Shown here in pieces: positions 1-6,915 of a stretch of DNA of 13,871 nucleotides (the first letter of the stretch is position 1; each line of letters begins with the position of its first letter). The translations under genes and the position numbers were made by a program. The stretch comes from Methanomicrobiales archaeon (lineage in GTDB: Archaea; Halobacteriota; Methanomicrobia; Methanomicrobiales; Methanoculleaceae). The notes under the pieces are model-generated. The model was given only the letters and a program-made list of their open reading frames with translations, searched no databases and was not told the DNA's origin. The stretch covers positions 1 through 13,871 of the forward strand of contig JAAZGM010000309.1 of assembly GCA_012511245.1 (NCBI GenBank), in the 5' to 3' direction.

Positions 1-1
1 C

Positions 2-88
2 AATAAGGAATATGGGAGCAGGACAATCACTATACAAGTTGCCGACAGCGAGAGCCTGACAGCAACGGCGAAATATAAGCTCATATAA
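2..88 (+). CDS. C-terminal end of an unidentified protein (partial)
   Basis: An open frame enters from the left edge and ends at TAA 86-88. It encodes 28 residues ending in SLTATAKYKLI. The alternation of polar and hydrophobic residues (TITIQVAD, ATAKYKL) looks like the last beta strands of an Ig-like or other extracellular beta domain, but this is too short to assign a family. The gene points towards the minus-strand operon ending at 188, so the two are convergent. The local sequence is more AT-rich than most of the window. The alternative is a chance open frame; confidence is moderate because only 87 bases are visible. Confidence 0.5.
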   Translation, partial: NKEYGSRTITIQVADSESLTATAKYKLI

Positions 89-159
89 CTTTTCTGCCAG
101 GAATGGTGGTATGAATCCACTTCCTGACCCCCCTTTCCACGCCCTCCACCCCCACCGGA

Positions 160-180
160 CCCGTGAAAAAAGAAAGACCC
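160..180 (-). terminator. T-rich terminator of the fibre operon
   Basis: Read on the minus strand, a pyrimidine stretch with TCTTTCTTTTTTC starts about 10 bases after the DUF5305 stop codon. Archaeal RNA polymerase terminates on T-tracts without needing a hairpin, so this is the natural end of the operon transcript. No clear stem precedes it. Confidence 0.45.
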
Positions 181-187
181 CCCCGGA

Positions 188-1219
188 TCAGGCGGGCTCG
201 TAACTATACAGGATGTTATTGTGGACGAAGAAGTAGATCCTCCCATCCTCGTCATATATGACGCGCTGGTTCATATCGACGGCCGCACTGATGATATCCT
301 CGAGCGAACCGAGTTCAATCCTGTGTGCCGTGATGCTGTGGTCGAACCTGCCCTGGCTCATCCAGTCGCGATACCGGGCGTGCATCGCCTCCCGTTCCAG
401 TGCCTGGAGCGTATCAGCGGAAGGCTTGAAACGCGGGGACCTTGAGGTTACGACCCAGAGGAGCATGCCCACCGAGATCAGCAGGAGCAATACCGCAGCA
501 TACTGCTGGTGCACGGGAGGATAAACCTCGATCGTCTCTGTCTGCCTGACCCTGACCGTCTCGGTGAAACTCCGGTTGTCGGATATACTGTAGTGGCCTG
601 TCCCCAGGGTGATCGGCATCGAGTAGACCCGGTGTTCAGCGACCGTTCTTCCATCAACCGTTCCGGTGAAGAGAACCGTGGTGACGAGATCGACAACAGG
701 TGTGCCGCGCTGAAAACCCAGGTACTCCCGGATCCCGTTCAACTGCTGCTGCATATCCCCCACATCCAGGGTGAACGAGTTCTGGTATACCCCTGACTGC
801 ATCAGCCCTGTGTCTTCAGTGATCACCACCTCTTTGCTCCAGTAGGTCGTATCTGCCTCCTTCATCGAGAGAACCGCCGCGGTATATGACACGACATTGA
901 GGTCCACAGCCTCCCCCTCAGCAAGGAGGGAGAACGTCGTCTGCAACCTCGGTGTTGCCGCCGGGAAATAGACCGGGTTGTCCACCAGCGTTGTGCCGAC
1001 AGGCCAGAGCGGATTCTGTTCCGAGACGATTGCCCGGTACTCATACCGGCCATCCAGGGAATACCACGGAACGTCGACGGCCACATCCCGGTGCTCCGGC
1101 ATGTACCAGCTTGCATACACAAAGAGTCCGGATAGGATGACGCAGAGAACAACAACCGGCAGCACCAGCGTGAACTTCTCGGCGGTCATCGATTGAAACT
1201 GCTTAATTCTCCAGTACAC
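188..1219 (-). CDS. DUF5305-type membrane protein, last gene of fibre operon
   Basis: A 343-residue protein with two membrane segments, about residues 17-38 and 241-258. They enclose a roughly 200-residue beta-rich external region, and a cytoplasmic tail of about 85 residues follows. This layout and the position next to a SipW-like peptidase match the archaeal DUF5305 family, which has no known reaction; the name is from recall, not a search. The start is taken as GTG at 1219 because a near-perfect Shine-Dalgarno (AAAAGGAGG) ends 10 bases upstream, inside the end of the peptidase gene. This gives a 17-base overlap and suggests translational coupling. An ATG ten codons later (1189) has no comparable site. 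A role in assembling or anchoring the secreted proteins of this operon is an inference from context only. Confidence 0.8.
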   Translation of the reverse strand: MYWRIKQFQSMTAEKFTLVLPVVVLCVILSGLFVYASWYMPEHRDVAVDVPWYSLDGRYEYRAIVSEQNPLWPVGTTLVDNPVYFPAATPRLQTTFSLLAEGEAVDLNVVSYTAAVLSMKEADTTYWSKEVVITEDTGLMQSGVYQNSFTLDVGDMQQQLNGIREYLGFQRGTPVVDLVTTVLFTGTVDGRTVAEHRVYSMPITLGTGHYSISDNRSFTETVRVRQTETIEVYPPVHQQYAAVLLLLISVGMLLWVVTSRSPRFKPSADTLQALEREAMHARYRDWMSQGRFDHSITAHRIELGSLEDIISAAVDMNQRVIYDEDGRIYFFVHNNILYSYEPA

Positions 1220-2207
1220 GATCTACAAACCTCCTTTTACGGCGCATTTTCACAAATCGCTTCTCAGCCCAGAGCGGATACAGGGCGAGCGTCAGAAAGG
1301 CTCCCGGCAGGACAGCCAGACCGAGGACCGGAAGATACGGGTTCAGTTCAGCGAGCCCCATAAACCAGAACGCAGGAAGGATATAGGGCGATCGGGCTAC
1401 CGTATATTCGACCCCCGTCCCGGATACCGGGATAGAGACGATCTCGCCGGGCTGCAGAACCCCGTATACCGGAACTCCTCCCTGGCCGGGTGTGCAGGCC
1501 CGATACAGTTCAGGAACCAGGCCCTGCCCCTCTATCGTTATGCAACCATCCTGAAGCTCGCCGGAGCCCGGAAGAGAACCATACGTCTGCATCCCGGAGA
1601 GGGAGGGGGTGGTCAGCAGGAGAAAGGGGATCAGCGAGGCCGATACAAGGAGAAGAAACCGTGAGCACCGTATCGAGATGAACCGCCCTCTCCTGACCGG
1701 ACCATCCCGCAACTGACGGTGGGCGGCATGGCGGCCCTGCATGAGTTTTCTCATCTCCAGGATGCCCAGCAGCAGGGAAGGGAGTATGACCATCAGGAGG
1801 ATGATCTGTTTCTTCATCTCGGATGCAAACCCGACGAATGGTATGAGGAACACCGGCCTGCCGATGATATCGTCCTTTGATATGGAGAAACGGTCGGGAG
1901 CAGTGTTTGCATCTCCTTTCGTTGAGTAAAGCCCGGTATCCGGATCGAAACCGATGATCCGGTGGGTGATGACCATCCGTTCATCCTGCCCGGGATACTG
2001 GAAGACGATGACATCACCGACATCGATCTCTTCGGGATCAGCAGGAGCAACGATGATGGCGTCGCCCGGGAGCATGAGCGGCGTCATACTTCCGCTCAGG
2101 ACCACCATGAGCACCATGCCACGCCCGATGAAGAGGAGGATGACCGCCAGAACTGCAGCGCCGAGGAGGAGAGCGGTCACCCCCCAGATCCGATCGACCC
2201 GGATCAT
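1203..2207 (-). CDS. SipW-like S26B signal peptidase with C-terminal extension
   Basis: A 334-residue membrane serine protease of the archaeal/ER type (S26B), expected to cut signal peptides on the outer face of the membrane. After a first membrane segment (about residues 8-36) come the SGSM box with nucleophile Ser40, a THR box with His82 in place of the bacterial lysine, and a KGD box with Asp99: the Ser-His-Asp set of S26B enzymes. A second membrane segment follows at about 123-140. From residue 160 on there is an extra part of about 170 residues with a membrane segment, a beta-rich external stretch and one or two further membrane segments, ending in a basic tail. SipW enzymes are usually near 190 residues. 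The start ATG at 2207 overlaps the upstream stop as ATGA; a longer frame to 2258 would overlap that gene by 55 bases. Its likely substrates are the two SipW-type proteins encoded just upstream. Confidence 0.88.
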   Translation of the reverse strand: MIRVDRIWGVTALLLGAAVLAVILLFIGRGMVLMVVLSGSMTPLMLPGDAIIVAPADPEEIDVGDVIVFQYPGQDERMVITHRIIGFDPDTGLYSTKGDANTAPDRFSISKDDIIGRPVFLIPFVGFASEMKKQIILLMVILPSLLLGILEMRKLMQGRHAAHRQLRDGPVRRGRFISIRCSRFLLLVSASLIPFLLLTTPSLSGMQTYGSLPGSGELQDGCITIEGQGLVPELYRACTPGQGGVPVYGVLQPGEIVSIPVSGTGVEYTVARSPYILPAFWFMGLAELNPYLPVLGLAVLPGAFLTLALYPLWAEKRFVKMRRKRRFVDRVLEN

Positions 2208-2800
2208 GCCTGCACCCGGATCTCCTTCTCGCTCCCGTCGTCCATGATGAACGTGCACAGGAGGCTCTTTCCATCCATGTCCGAGTCAAACGATAACTGG
2301 ACACCTCGCACAGGATCATCCAGTGCGGGCGGATTCAGCAGAAACCGCCCGTCGAGAACCCGGCCGGACACCGCTTCCCCTGACCAGAAGGCAATGGATC
2401 CTTCATTGTCGGCAGAGTCCGGATCCCGGCCTGATCCTTCCTGTCCCGCATGAGGGTGTCCGCCCCCCTTCACGCGGGTAAACGCCACCTGGCGGATCAT
2501 TCCGCCATCATCAGGGTCCCACGAGACCTTGACGCCTGTGATCACCACCGGTGTCGATCCGGTGTTGCTCACGGTAATACCGGAGATGATGGTCTCTGCA
2601 TGACGGCCTGCCGGTGGCTTGAACAGGCCCTTATCTGCAGTTACCACCAGGCTGCCGGCATCGCTCCATGACCCGGTGGTGATGCTGCTCCCCTCGATCA
2701 CCACGGTATCCGAGAACCATGCCCCGGTCGGGGTGGTACCTGCGAGCAGGAGGATGCCGGCGCAACAGATAATTACCAGAGGTGCAATAATCTTCGTCAT
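2204..2800 (-). CDS. secreted protein with SipW-type signal peptide (camelysin/TasA-like, minor)
   Basis: A 198-residue protein. Residues 1-27 form a signal peptide whose end runs into GAWFSDT, the signature that marks SipW-dependent secreted proteins (A-[WY]-F-[ST]-D-[TS]). The mature part is beta-rich and hydrophilic, with a loop near residues 110-130 rich in Gly, Asp and His, and two mature cysteines only near the C-terminus. It is encoded directly before the signal peptidase with a 4-base ATGA overlap, so the enzyme and substrate are almost certainly co-translated. By analogy with Bacillus, where TapA accompanies TasA, this could be the minor or anchoring subunit, but that assignment is inference. 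The ATG at 2800 has an AGGA element ten bases upstream. Confidence 0.82.
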   Translation of the reverse strand: MTKIIAPLVIICCAGILLLAGTTPTGAWFSDTVVIEGSSITTGSWSDAGSLVVTADKGLFKPPAGRHAETIISGITVSNTGSTPVVITGVKVSWDPDDGGMIRQVAFTRVKGGGHPHAGQEGSGRDPDSADNEGSIAFWSGEAVSGRVLDGRFLLNPPALDDPVRGVQLSFDSDMDGKSLLCTFIMDDGSEKEIRVQA

Positions 2801-3183
2801 CGCTCACACTTCCTGAAGTTCGTGGGCGAAGGTTGGCAGGCTACGGAGTACGCCACGCAGCCCGCGGTTGAACAGACGATACGCCCTGCTGCTCCCTGAC
2901 AGGAAGCGGCCGGGTGTGCCTCGACCCGGTTTCCGGATGTTCTCTCATCCCTGAAGAACGCTATCCGGGACTTCCCGGGCCGGTTCTCATCCCACCGCGG
3001 TCCGGGCGCGACGGTCTTGCCGGCGGTCGCCGGAGGAGGGGGCATCGAGAGTTTGATGCTGTCGATACCCTCCATACCGGCGATTGCGGTTGGCTTCCAG
3101 GACGAGGCAAAGAAAGAAGGAGGTAGTGCGGCGATGGCTTTAGGCGCCCCACATTCATCCCTTCTCATTTGCTTTTTGTCCAT
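2797..3183 (-). CDS. small hypothetical protein, doubtful
   Basis: An open frame of 128 residues fills the gap between the two SipW-type genes on the same strand and ends in an ATGA overlap with the next start. Its codons look like the neighbours' (GAG, AAG, ATC, GTC and TTC preferred), which favours a real gene. Against it: no Shine-Dalgarno before ATG 3183, no signal peptide or membrane segment, and a composition rich in Pro and Ala with most of its cysteines in the last 35 residues, which resembles nothing I recognise. A later ATG (3168) lies 6 bases before an AGAAGGG, so it does not help. It could also be the remains of a third secreted-protein gene. Treat as hypothetical. Confidence 0.35.
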   Translation of the reverse strand: MDKKQMRRDECGAPKAIAALPPSFFASSWKPTAIAGMEGIDSIKLSMPPPPATAGKTVAPGPRWDENRPGKSRIAFFRDERTSGNRVEAHPAASCQGAAGRIVCSTAGCVAYSVACQPSPTNFRKCER

Positions 3184-3213
3184 GATCGTTGGTGTATGAA
3201 GATCTTTCAGAGA

Positions 3214-3873
3214 TCATACGGTGGGAGAGGTCTCTTCCCAGCCGGGGTTGTCGGTCTGCGTCGCGATGAAGATCACATTGAATGTTACCGTCTCATCGGC
3301 GTAGTCATTCCCTGCGTTCTCATCCAGTTTCACCTCAACACTGAGTGTCCGGGTAAACGGATTGAAGTCATACATTGCGCCCCCGAAGTTGTCTGAGTTC
3401 AGTTTCGTGGTGTCGGCGTTGGAGATATCCGCCCATGTGTAAACTTTGGAGAAACCGGGGAATAGAGAGTCAATCCCGACGCCGGTGGTTTCCATACCGG
3501 CAGTGGTGACATCAGGTTCGGGCATGCTGTTCAGCAATGAAACCTTCTTAAACCGGAACTGGAGGTTTTCATCTGTTATGAGATTTCCATCGGCTTTGAC
3601 AAAATATGCCTTCCACTTCAGGGGAACAGTTCCAACGTTCTGAAGATTAATAGTCCCTGCAGGCGTCCAGCTATTCTTACTGGGAACCAGGTTTTCGACC
3701 TTCAGTGGCGCTTCCTTCCAACAGTTCTCGGTCCATGCTTTCAAGTCGACATTGCCAGTCGCAATGACGTTGTTCTCCAGAGTTTCCGTGTCCGTAAACC
3801 AGGCGAACGTACCAAGTCCCATCCCGCCGAGGGCAAGCCCCACGATCAGGATGCTGACGATATATCCTTTCAT
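3214..3873 (-). CDS. TasA/camelysin-like fibre subunit with SipW-type signal peptide
   Basis: A 219-residue secreted protein. Residues 1-24 are a signal peptide (MKGYIVSILIVGLALGG, then GTFA) leading into WFTDTETLENNVIATGNVDL. This is the signature of the TasA/camelysin family: aromatic-F-[ST]-D-[TS]-E followed some ten residues later by xxGxxDL. The rest is beta-rich with 'NVGTVPLKWKAYF' and 'RTLSVEVKLDE' strands, as expected of the TasA jelly-roll. TasA forms biofilm fibres in Bacillus, and a TasA-like protein forms bundling pili in the archaeon Pyrobaculum; subunits join by donor-strand exchange after SipW cleavage. The start is ATG 3873, with GAAGGT 7 bases upstream; a TTG five codons earlier sits on that ribosome site and is rejected. 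It is the first gene of the operon, behind a strong TATA box. A role as major fibre subunit is inferred. Confidence 0.85.
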   Translation of the reverse strand: MKGYIVSILIVGLALGGMGLGTFAWFTDTETLENNVIATGNVDLKAWTENCWKEAPLKVENLVPSKNSWTPAGTINLQNVGTVPLKWKAYFVKADGNLITDENLQFRFKKVSLLNSMPEPDVTTAGMETTGVGIDSLFPGFSKVYTWADISNADTTKLNSDNFGGAMYDFNPFTRTLSVEVKLDENAGNDYADETVTFNVIFIATQTDNPGWEETSPTV

Positions 3874-3969
3874 AGTCACTACCTTCAACTACACTCTTGC
3901 GAGACCTTCCTCAGGTTTACCCTGGAGAACAGGATCCACCTACCTCCAGCCCCGCACCCTCCTCAGGAA

Positions 3970-3996
3970 CGATCAGGTATATAAATATATTGATCG
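3970..3996. promoter_or_regulatory. inverted repeat enclosing the TATA box (possible operator)
   Basis: Two perfect 6-base arms, CGATCA (3970-3975) and TGATCG (3991-3996), enclose 15 bases that contain the TATA box. A protein bound here would block TBP, so a repressor site is the simple reading. A further perfect palindrome, TTTCGCGAAA, lies just upstream at 4004-4013. No binding protein can be named. Confidence 0.4.
3978..3985 (-). promoter_or_regulatory. TATA box of the fibre operon
   Basis: On the minus strand this reads TTTATATA, the textbook archaeal TATA box. Transcription should start about 25 bases downstream, near 3955, giving a leader of roughly 80 bases before ATG 3873. It is the best promoter in the window by eye. 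Confidence 0.6.
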
Positions 3997-4236
3997 GGGT
4001 ATGTTTCGCGAAAAACGAGAGGAACGTGCATTTCCAAAAACGATCTGATTATATAGCAGGAATTGTCTCTGAACAAGTTCCCCAACATCACCATAACCCT
4101 TGCGGGAAGGCATCCTGAGATTATAGGCTGCTCTGAAGATTATGCCGCTCATTCTTCCGAATAGCCGTTCAGCTGCGTGGTCTCAGGTAGCCGTTCTCTT
4201 CGTACGGCGTGCCGGGAAAGAACAATTCAAAACATT

Positions 4237-4303
4237 CTTATATGTTATGGCCGTGGGGGTGCGGCACCTCCTTTCCCGGGATGCGCCCGCGCGCGCATCC
4301 TGG
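4237..4303 (+). other. possible promoter plus stable GC-rich hairpin (small RNA candidate)
   Basis: CTTATATG at 4237-4244 resembles an archaeal TATA box and would place a start near 4262-4265. Shortly after, 4276-4286 pairs with 4293-4303 (core GGATGCGC with GCGCATCC, extended outward by one G-T and two C-G pairs) around the six-base loop CCGCGC. This is an 11-pair stem of very high GC. No T-tract follows at once, so it is not a standard terminator. A small structured RNA is possible; strand and ends are uncertain. Confidence 0.25.
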
Positions 4304-4644
4304 AGTTATAGCACACTTATTATGGATGACCATCATATCCGGATTGATGCAGCCGATAGAAAAGGGTTTTTTATGATGCCCCCGGTCAAACCCGGAACAT
4401 CCCATGCGTCATCCCTTCAGCGACCGCCGGGCGCGGAGAGGGGCTGGAGGGGTTTGATGGATCGAACCCGATATCCCCCGACCGATCCGGTCCGGAGGCT
4501 CACCGCGAGACCATCTGCCGGTGAACTTCGCGAAGACTCCAACCCCGGGAAAGGGGTACCCCGGGAGGATATTTCCCGGGATTTTTCCAAAGAAGGCTAT
4601 TAATCCGGATAATTGACTTTTCCAGTCCAAATTTGCAATATCGT

Positions 4645-4667
4645 GGCTCCGGGATTTGCCCGGGGCT
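4645..4667 (+). other. hairpin upstream of the acyl-CoA synthetase
   Basis: Bases 4645-4653 and 4659-4667 can pair over nine positions, two of them G-U, around the five-base loop ATTTG; the core is CCGGG with CCCGG. It precedes the weak TATA-like element at 4694, so it may lie outside the mRNA and act, if at all, at the DNA level. Confidence 0.25.
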
Positions 4668-4693
4668 GAATTTATCATGTAGAATCATTACAA

Positions 4694-4701
4694 AACCTAT
4701 A
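4694..4701 (+). promoter_or_regulatory. weak TATA-like element before the acyl-CoA synthetase
   Basis: CCTATAAA at about 4694-4701 is the best TATA-like match upstream of 4842. It would give a leader of about 120 bases. The match is only partial and the true start could lie elsewhere. Confidence 0.25.
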
Positions 4702-4841
4702 AAGCAGATATGATACCACGCTGTAAGGTTCATATCGTTCTATCGGGTCAGTTTTCCGGGAGACGGTTCATCTGTCAGGGAATCTGAACTGCAGAATCAT
4801 AGAGGTGCTCGATCAGAGGATCGAGATAGGAGGAGACAACC

Positions 4842-6884
4842 ATGGTCAAAAGAATGTTGAGCGAGTTCGAATCATACGATCTCCTGAAACAGTACGACGT
4901 ACCGGTACCCGAACACGCGATCGTCAAGACTCCTGCCGAGGCAGGCAAGGTTGCCGAGAAGATCGGTTTTCCGGTCGTCATGAAGATCCATTCGCCCCAG
5001 ATCGTCCACAAGAGCGATGCAGGGGGCGTCATTGTCAGTATATCCTCAAAACAGGTGGCCGAAGAGGCGTTCAACAAGATCGTCACGAACGTGAAGGCCT
5101 ACAACCCCGATGCCGAGATCAAGGGCATCATCGTCGAGCAGCAGGCAGCACCCGGACTTGAACTGATCATCGGCGGAAAGACCGACCCGGCGTTCGGAAA
5201 GGTGCTCACCTTCGGCATGGGCGGTACGCTTGTTGAACTGATGCAGGACGTCACCCTGCGGATCCTCCCCATCACCGAGGAGGATATCCGGGAGATGGTC
5301 AGGGAGATCCATGGCTACCCCATGATCCAGGGTTACCGGGGAGCGAGACCACGGGATGAAGAGACACTTGTCCAGGTCATCTGGGCGATCAACCGCTTCT
5401 TCGCCGAGAACACCAACGTCGTGGAGTTCGACATCAACCCGGTCAGGCTCTACGAGTCCGGTGCCTGCATCGTCGACGCCCGTATCTTCGTCGATGACGA
5501 TGCCGTCGAGAAAATGGTGAAAGAACGCCCCTTCGTACCCCTCGAGTACTTCGCACCCCGCTCGATAGCGGTCATCGGTGCCTCATCTGAGCCCAAGAAG
5601 ATGGGGTATGCCGTGATGCACAACCTCCTCCACTTCCCCGGACAGCTCTACCCCGTGAACAACAAACGCCCGGAGGTTCAGGGGCTCAAGGCATACCCCT
5701 CCGTCCTTGACATCCCGAACCCCGTCGATATGGCGGTCATCACCGTTCCCGCAAAGCACGTGCCCTCTGTTATCGAGGAGTGCGGGCAGAAGGGCGTATC
5801 CATGGCGGTCATCATCACGGCCGGTTTCAAGGAGACGGGTGACGGCGGGAAGGCGCTGGAAGATCGTGTCCTTGAGATCGCAAGGGGTTACGGGACGCGG
5901 ATCGTGGGCCCGAACTGTCTTGGCCTGATCATCCCCCCGAAGGGTGTCGACACCACCTACGTCCACGAATCCCCGAAACCCGGCAATATTGCCTTCATCT
6001 CCCAGAGCGGCGCCATCGTCAACACCGTCGTCGACTGGAGCATCAAGCACGACATCGGGTTCTCCGCCGTCGTCTCGGTCGGCAACCAGGCAGACCTCAA
6101 CTTCATCGATTTCCTCAGGTTCGTGGAGCGTGACCCGAAGACCAAGGGCATCATCCTCTACATCGAGGAGATCCGGGACGGCAAGACCTTCATGAAGGTG
6201 GCAAGCGAGGTTGCAAAGACCAAGCCCATCGTTGCGATCAAGGCTGGTTCATCCAAGAAGGGCCAGGTTGCGGCCTCGTCCCACACGGGTTCGCTCTCGG
6301 GATCGTACGACGTCTACATGGAGGCCTTCCGCAACGCCGGCGTCATCCCGGTTCACACCCTGACCGGCACGTTCCAGGTCGCGGAGATGCTCTCGCTCCC
6401 GAAGGGCTATCCCCGCGGAAAACGTGCGGTCGTGGTCACGAACGCCGGCGGGTTCGCCGTTCTCTCCTCTGACTACGCCGAACGCTACGGCATCGACCTG
6501 ATCTCCCTGCCGCCAGAAGCCCTCAAGCAGCTCAACGATCAGCTTCCCGACTTCTGGAACAAGGACAACCCGATCGACCTCCTCGGCGACGCCAACGAAA
6601 AGAGGTTCGAACAGACCTTCAACGTGCTCGCCAAACACCAGGACTGCTGGGACATCGCGTTTGTCATCGGGTTCCCGAACCTCGTCATCGGGTCAGACCA
6701 GCTCGCAAACCAGATCATCAAGTTCTCGGAGAAGACCGAGAACATGATCGTCGCGACGCTCCTCGGCGGCGGTTCCATGGACAGGGGCCGGAAGATCCTC
6801 AAAGAGAACGGCATACCGCTCTTCGACGAACTCGACTTCACCTTCCGGGTGATGGGAAGAATCCTCTGGCAGCGGTTCCGGTAA
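4842..6884 (+). CDS. acetyl/acyl-CoA synthetase, ADP-forming, single chain (beta-alpha order)
   Basis: A 680-residue enzyme of the NDP-forming acyl-CoA synthetase family: acyl-CoA + ADP + phosphate = acid + ATP + CoA, in the cytoplasm. The N-terminal 220 residues are the ATP-grasp (beta) part, with the conserved HKSDAGG stretch (His56, matching the phosphate-carrying beta histidine). From residue 237 (FAPRSIAVIGASSEPKKMG) comes the Rossmann CoA-binding part, then GPNCLGLI, then SHTGSLSG with His481, the phosphorylated catalytic histidine. The C-terminal 130 residues form domain 5. Many archaeal fusions run alpha then beta; here the order is beta then alpha. A strong GGAGGA lies 7 bases before ATG. 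No co-transcribed neighbour is seen. Hydrogenotrophic methanogens often need acetate as carbon source, so it may work in the acetate-activating direction; the substrate cannot be read from sequence. Confidence 0.93.
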   Translation: MVKRMLSEFESYDLLKQYDVPVPEHAIVKTPAEAGKVAEKIGFPVVMKIHSPQIVHKSDAGGVIVSISSKQVAEEAFNKIVTNVKAYNPDAEIKGIIVEQQAAPGLELIIGGKTDPAFGKVLTFGMGGTLVELMQDVTLRILPITEEDIREMVREIHGYPMIQGYRGARPRDEETLVQVIWAINRFFAENTNVVEFDINPVRLYESGACIVDARIFVDDDAVEKMVKERPFVPLEYFAPRSIAVIGASSEPKKMGYAVMHNLLHFPGQLYPVNNKRPEVQGLKAYPSVLDIPNPVDMAVITVPAKHVPSVIEECGQKGVSMAVIITAGFKETGDGGKALEDRVLEIARGYGTRIVGPNCLGLIIPPKGVDTTYVHESPKPGNIAFISQSGAIVNTVVDWSIKHDIGFSAVVSVGNQADLNFIDFLRFVERDPKTKGIILYIEEIRDGKTFMKVASEVAKTKPIVAIKAGSSKKGQVAASSHTGSLSGSYDVYMEAFRNAGVIPVHTLTGTFQVAEMLSLPKGYPRGKRAVVVTNAGGFAVLSSDYAERYGIDLISLPPEALKQLNDQLPDFWNKDNPIDLLGDANEKRFEQTFNVLAKHQDCWDIAFVIGFPNLVIGSDQLANQIIKFSEKTENMIVATLLGGGSMDRGRKILKENGIPLFDELDFTFRVMGRILWQRFR

Positions 6885-6915
6885 GATCCCTTTTCTGGAT
6901 CGTCTCCCTCTTTTT
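6885..6915 (+). terminator. terminator of the acyl-CoA synthetase gene
   Basis: Directly after the stop codon GATCC (6885-6889) pairs with GGATC (6897-6901) around seven bases, followed by the pyrimidine run CTCTTTTT ending at 6915. The T-tract overlaps the end of the convergent glycosyltransferase gene. Confidence 0.45.

Larger units (their letters stand above)
3997..4841. other. long non-coding stretch before the acyl-CoA synthetase
   Basis: About 850 bases hold no convincing gene on either strand. The longest plus-strand frame (4142-4603) lacks a ribosome site, has proline- and arginine-heavy composition and no family features. What the stretch does hold: a palindrome at 4004-4013, a TATA-like element and stable hairpin at 4237-4303, several CCCGGGA palindromes at 4272-4582, a second hairpin at 4645-4667, and a weak TATA-like element at 4694-4701. 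The amount of symmetrical sequence suggests regulation or a small RNA rather than a decayed gene. Confidence 0.5.

Noticed and set aside
2961..3158. 65-codon minus-strand frame starting just after AGAAGGG
   Set aside because: The ribosome-like site touches the start codon, leaving no spacing, and the product is Pro/Arg/Ser-rich with no signal peptide.
4440..4515. GATCGAACCCG and CCGGTCCGG symmetrical bits considered as an attachment site or tRNA end
   Set aside because: No tRNA body, integrase gene or matching repeat is present in the window.
4142..4603. 153-codon open frame on the plus strand
   Set aside because: No ribosome site, unlikely Pro/Arg-rich composition, no family features, and it runs through the hairpin and palindrome cluster of the intergenic region.
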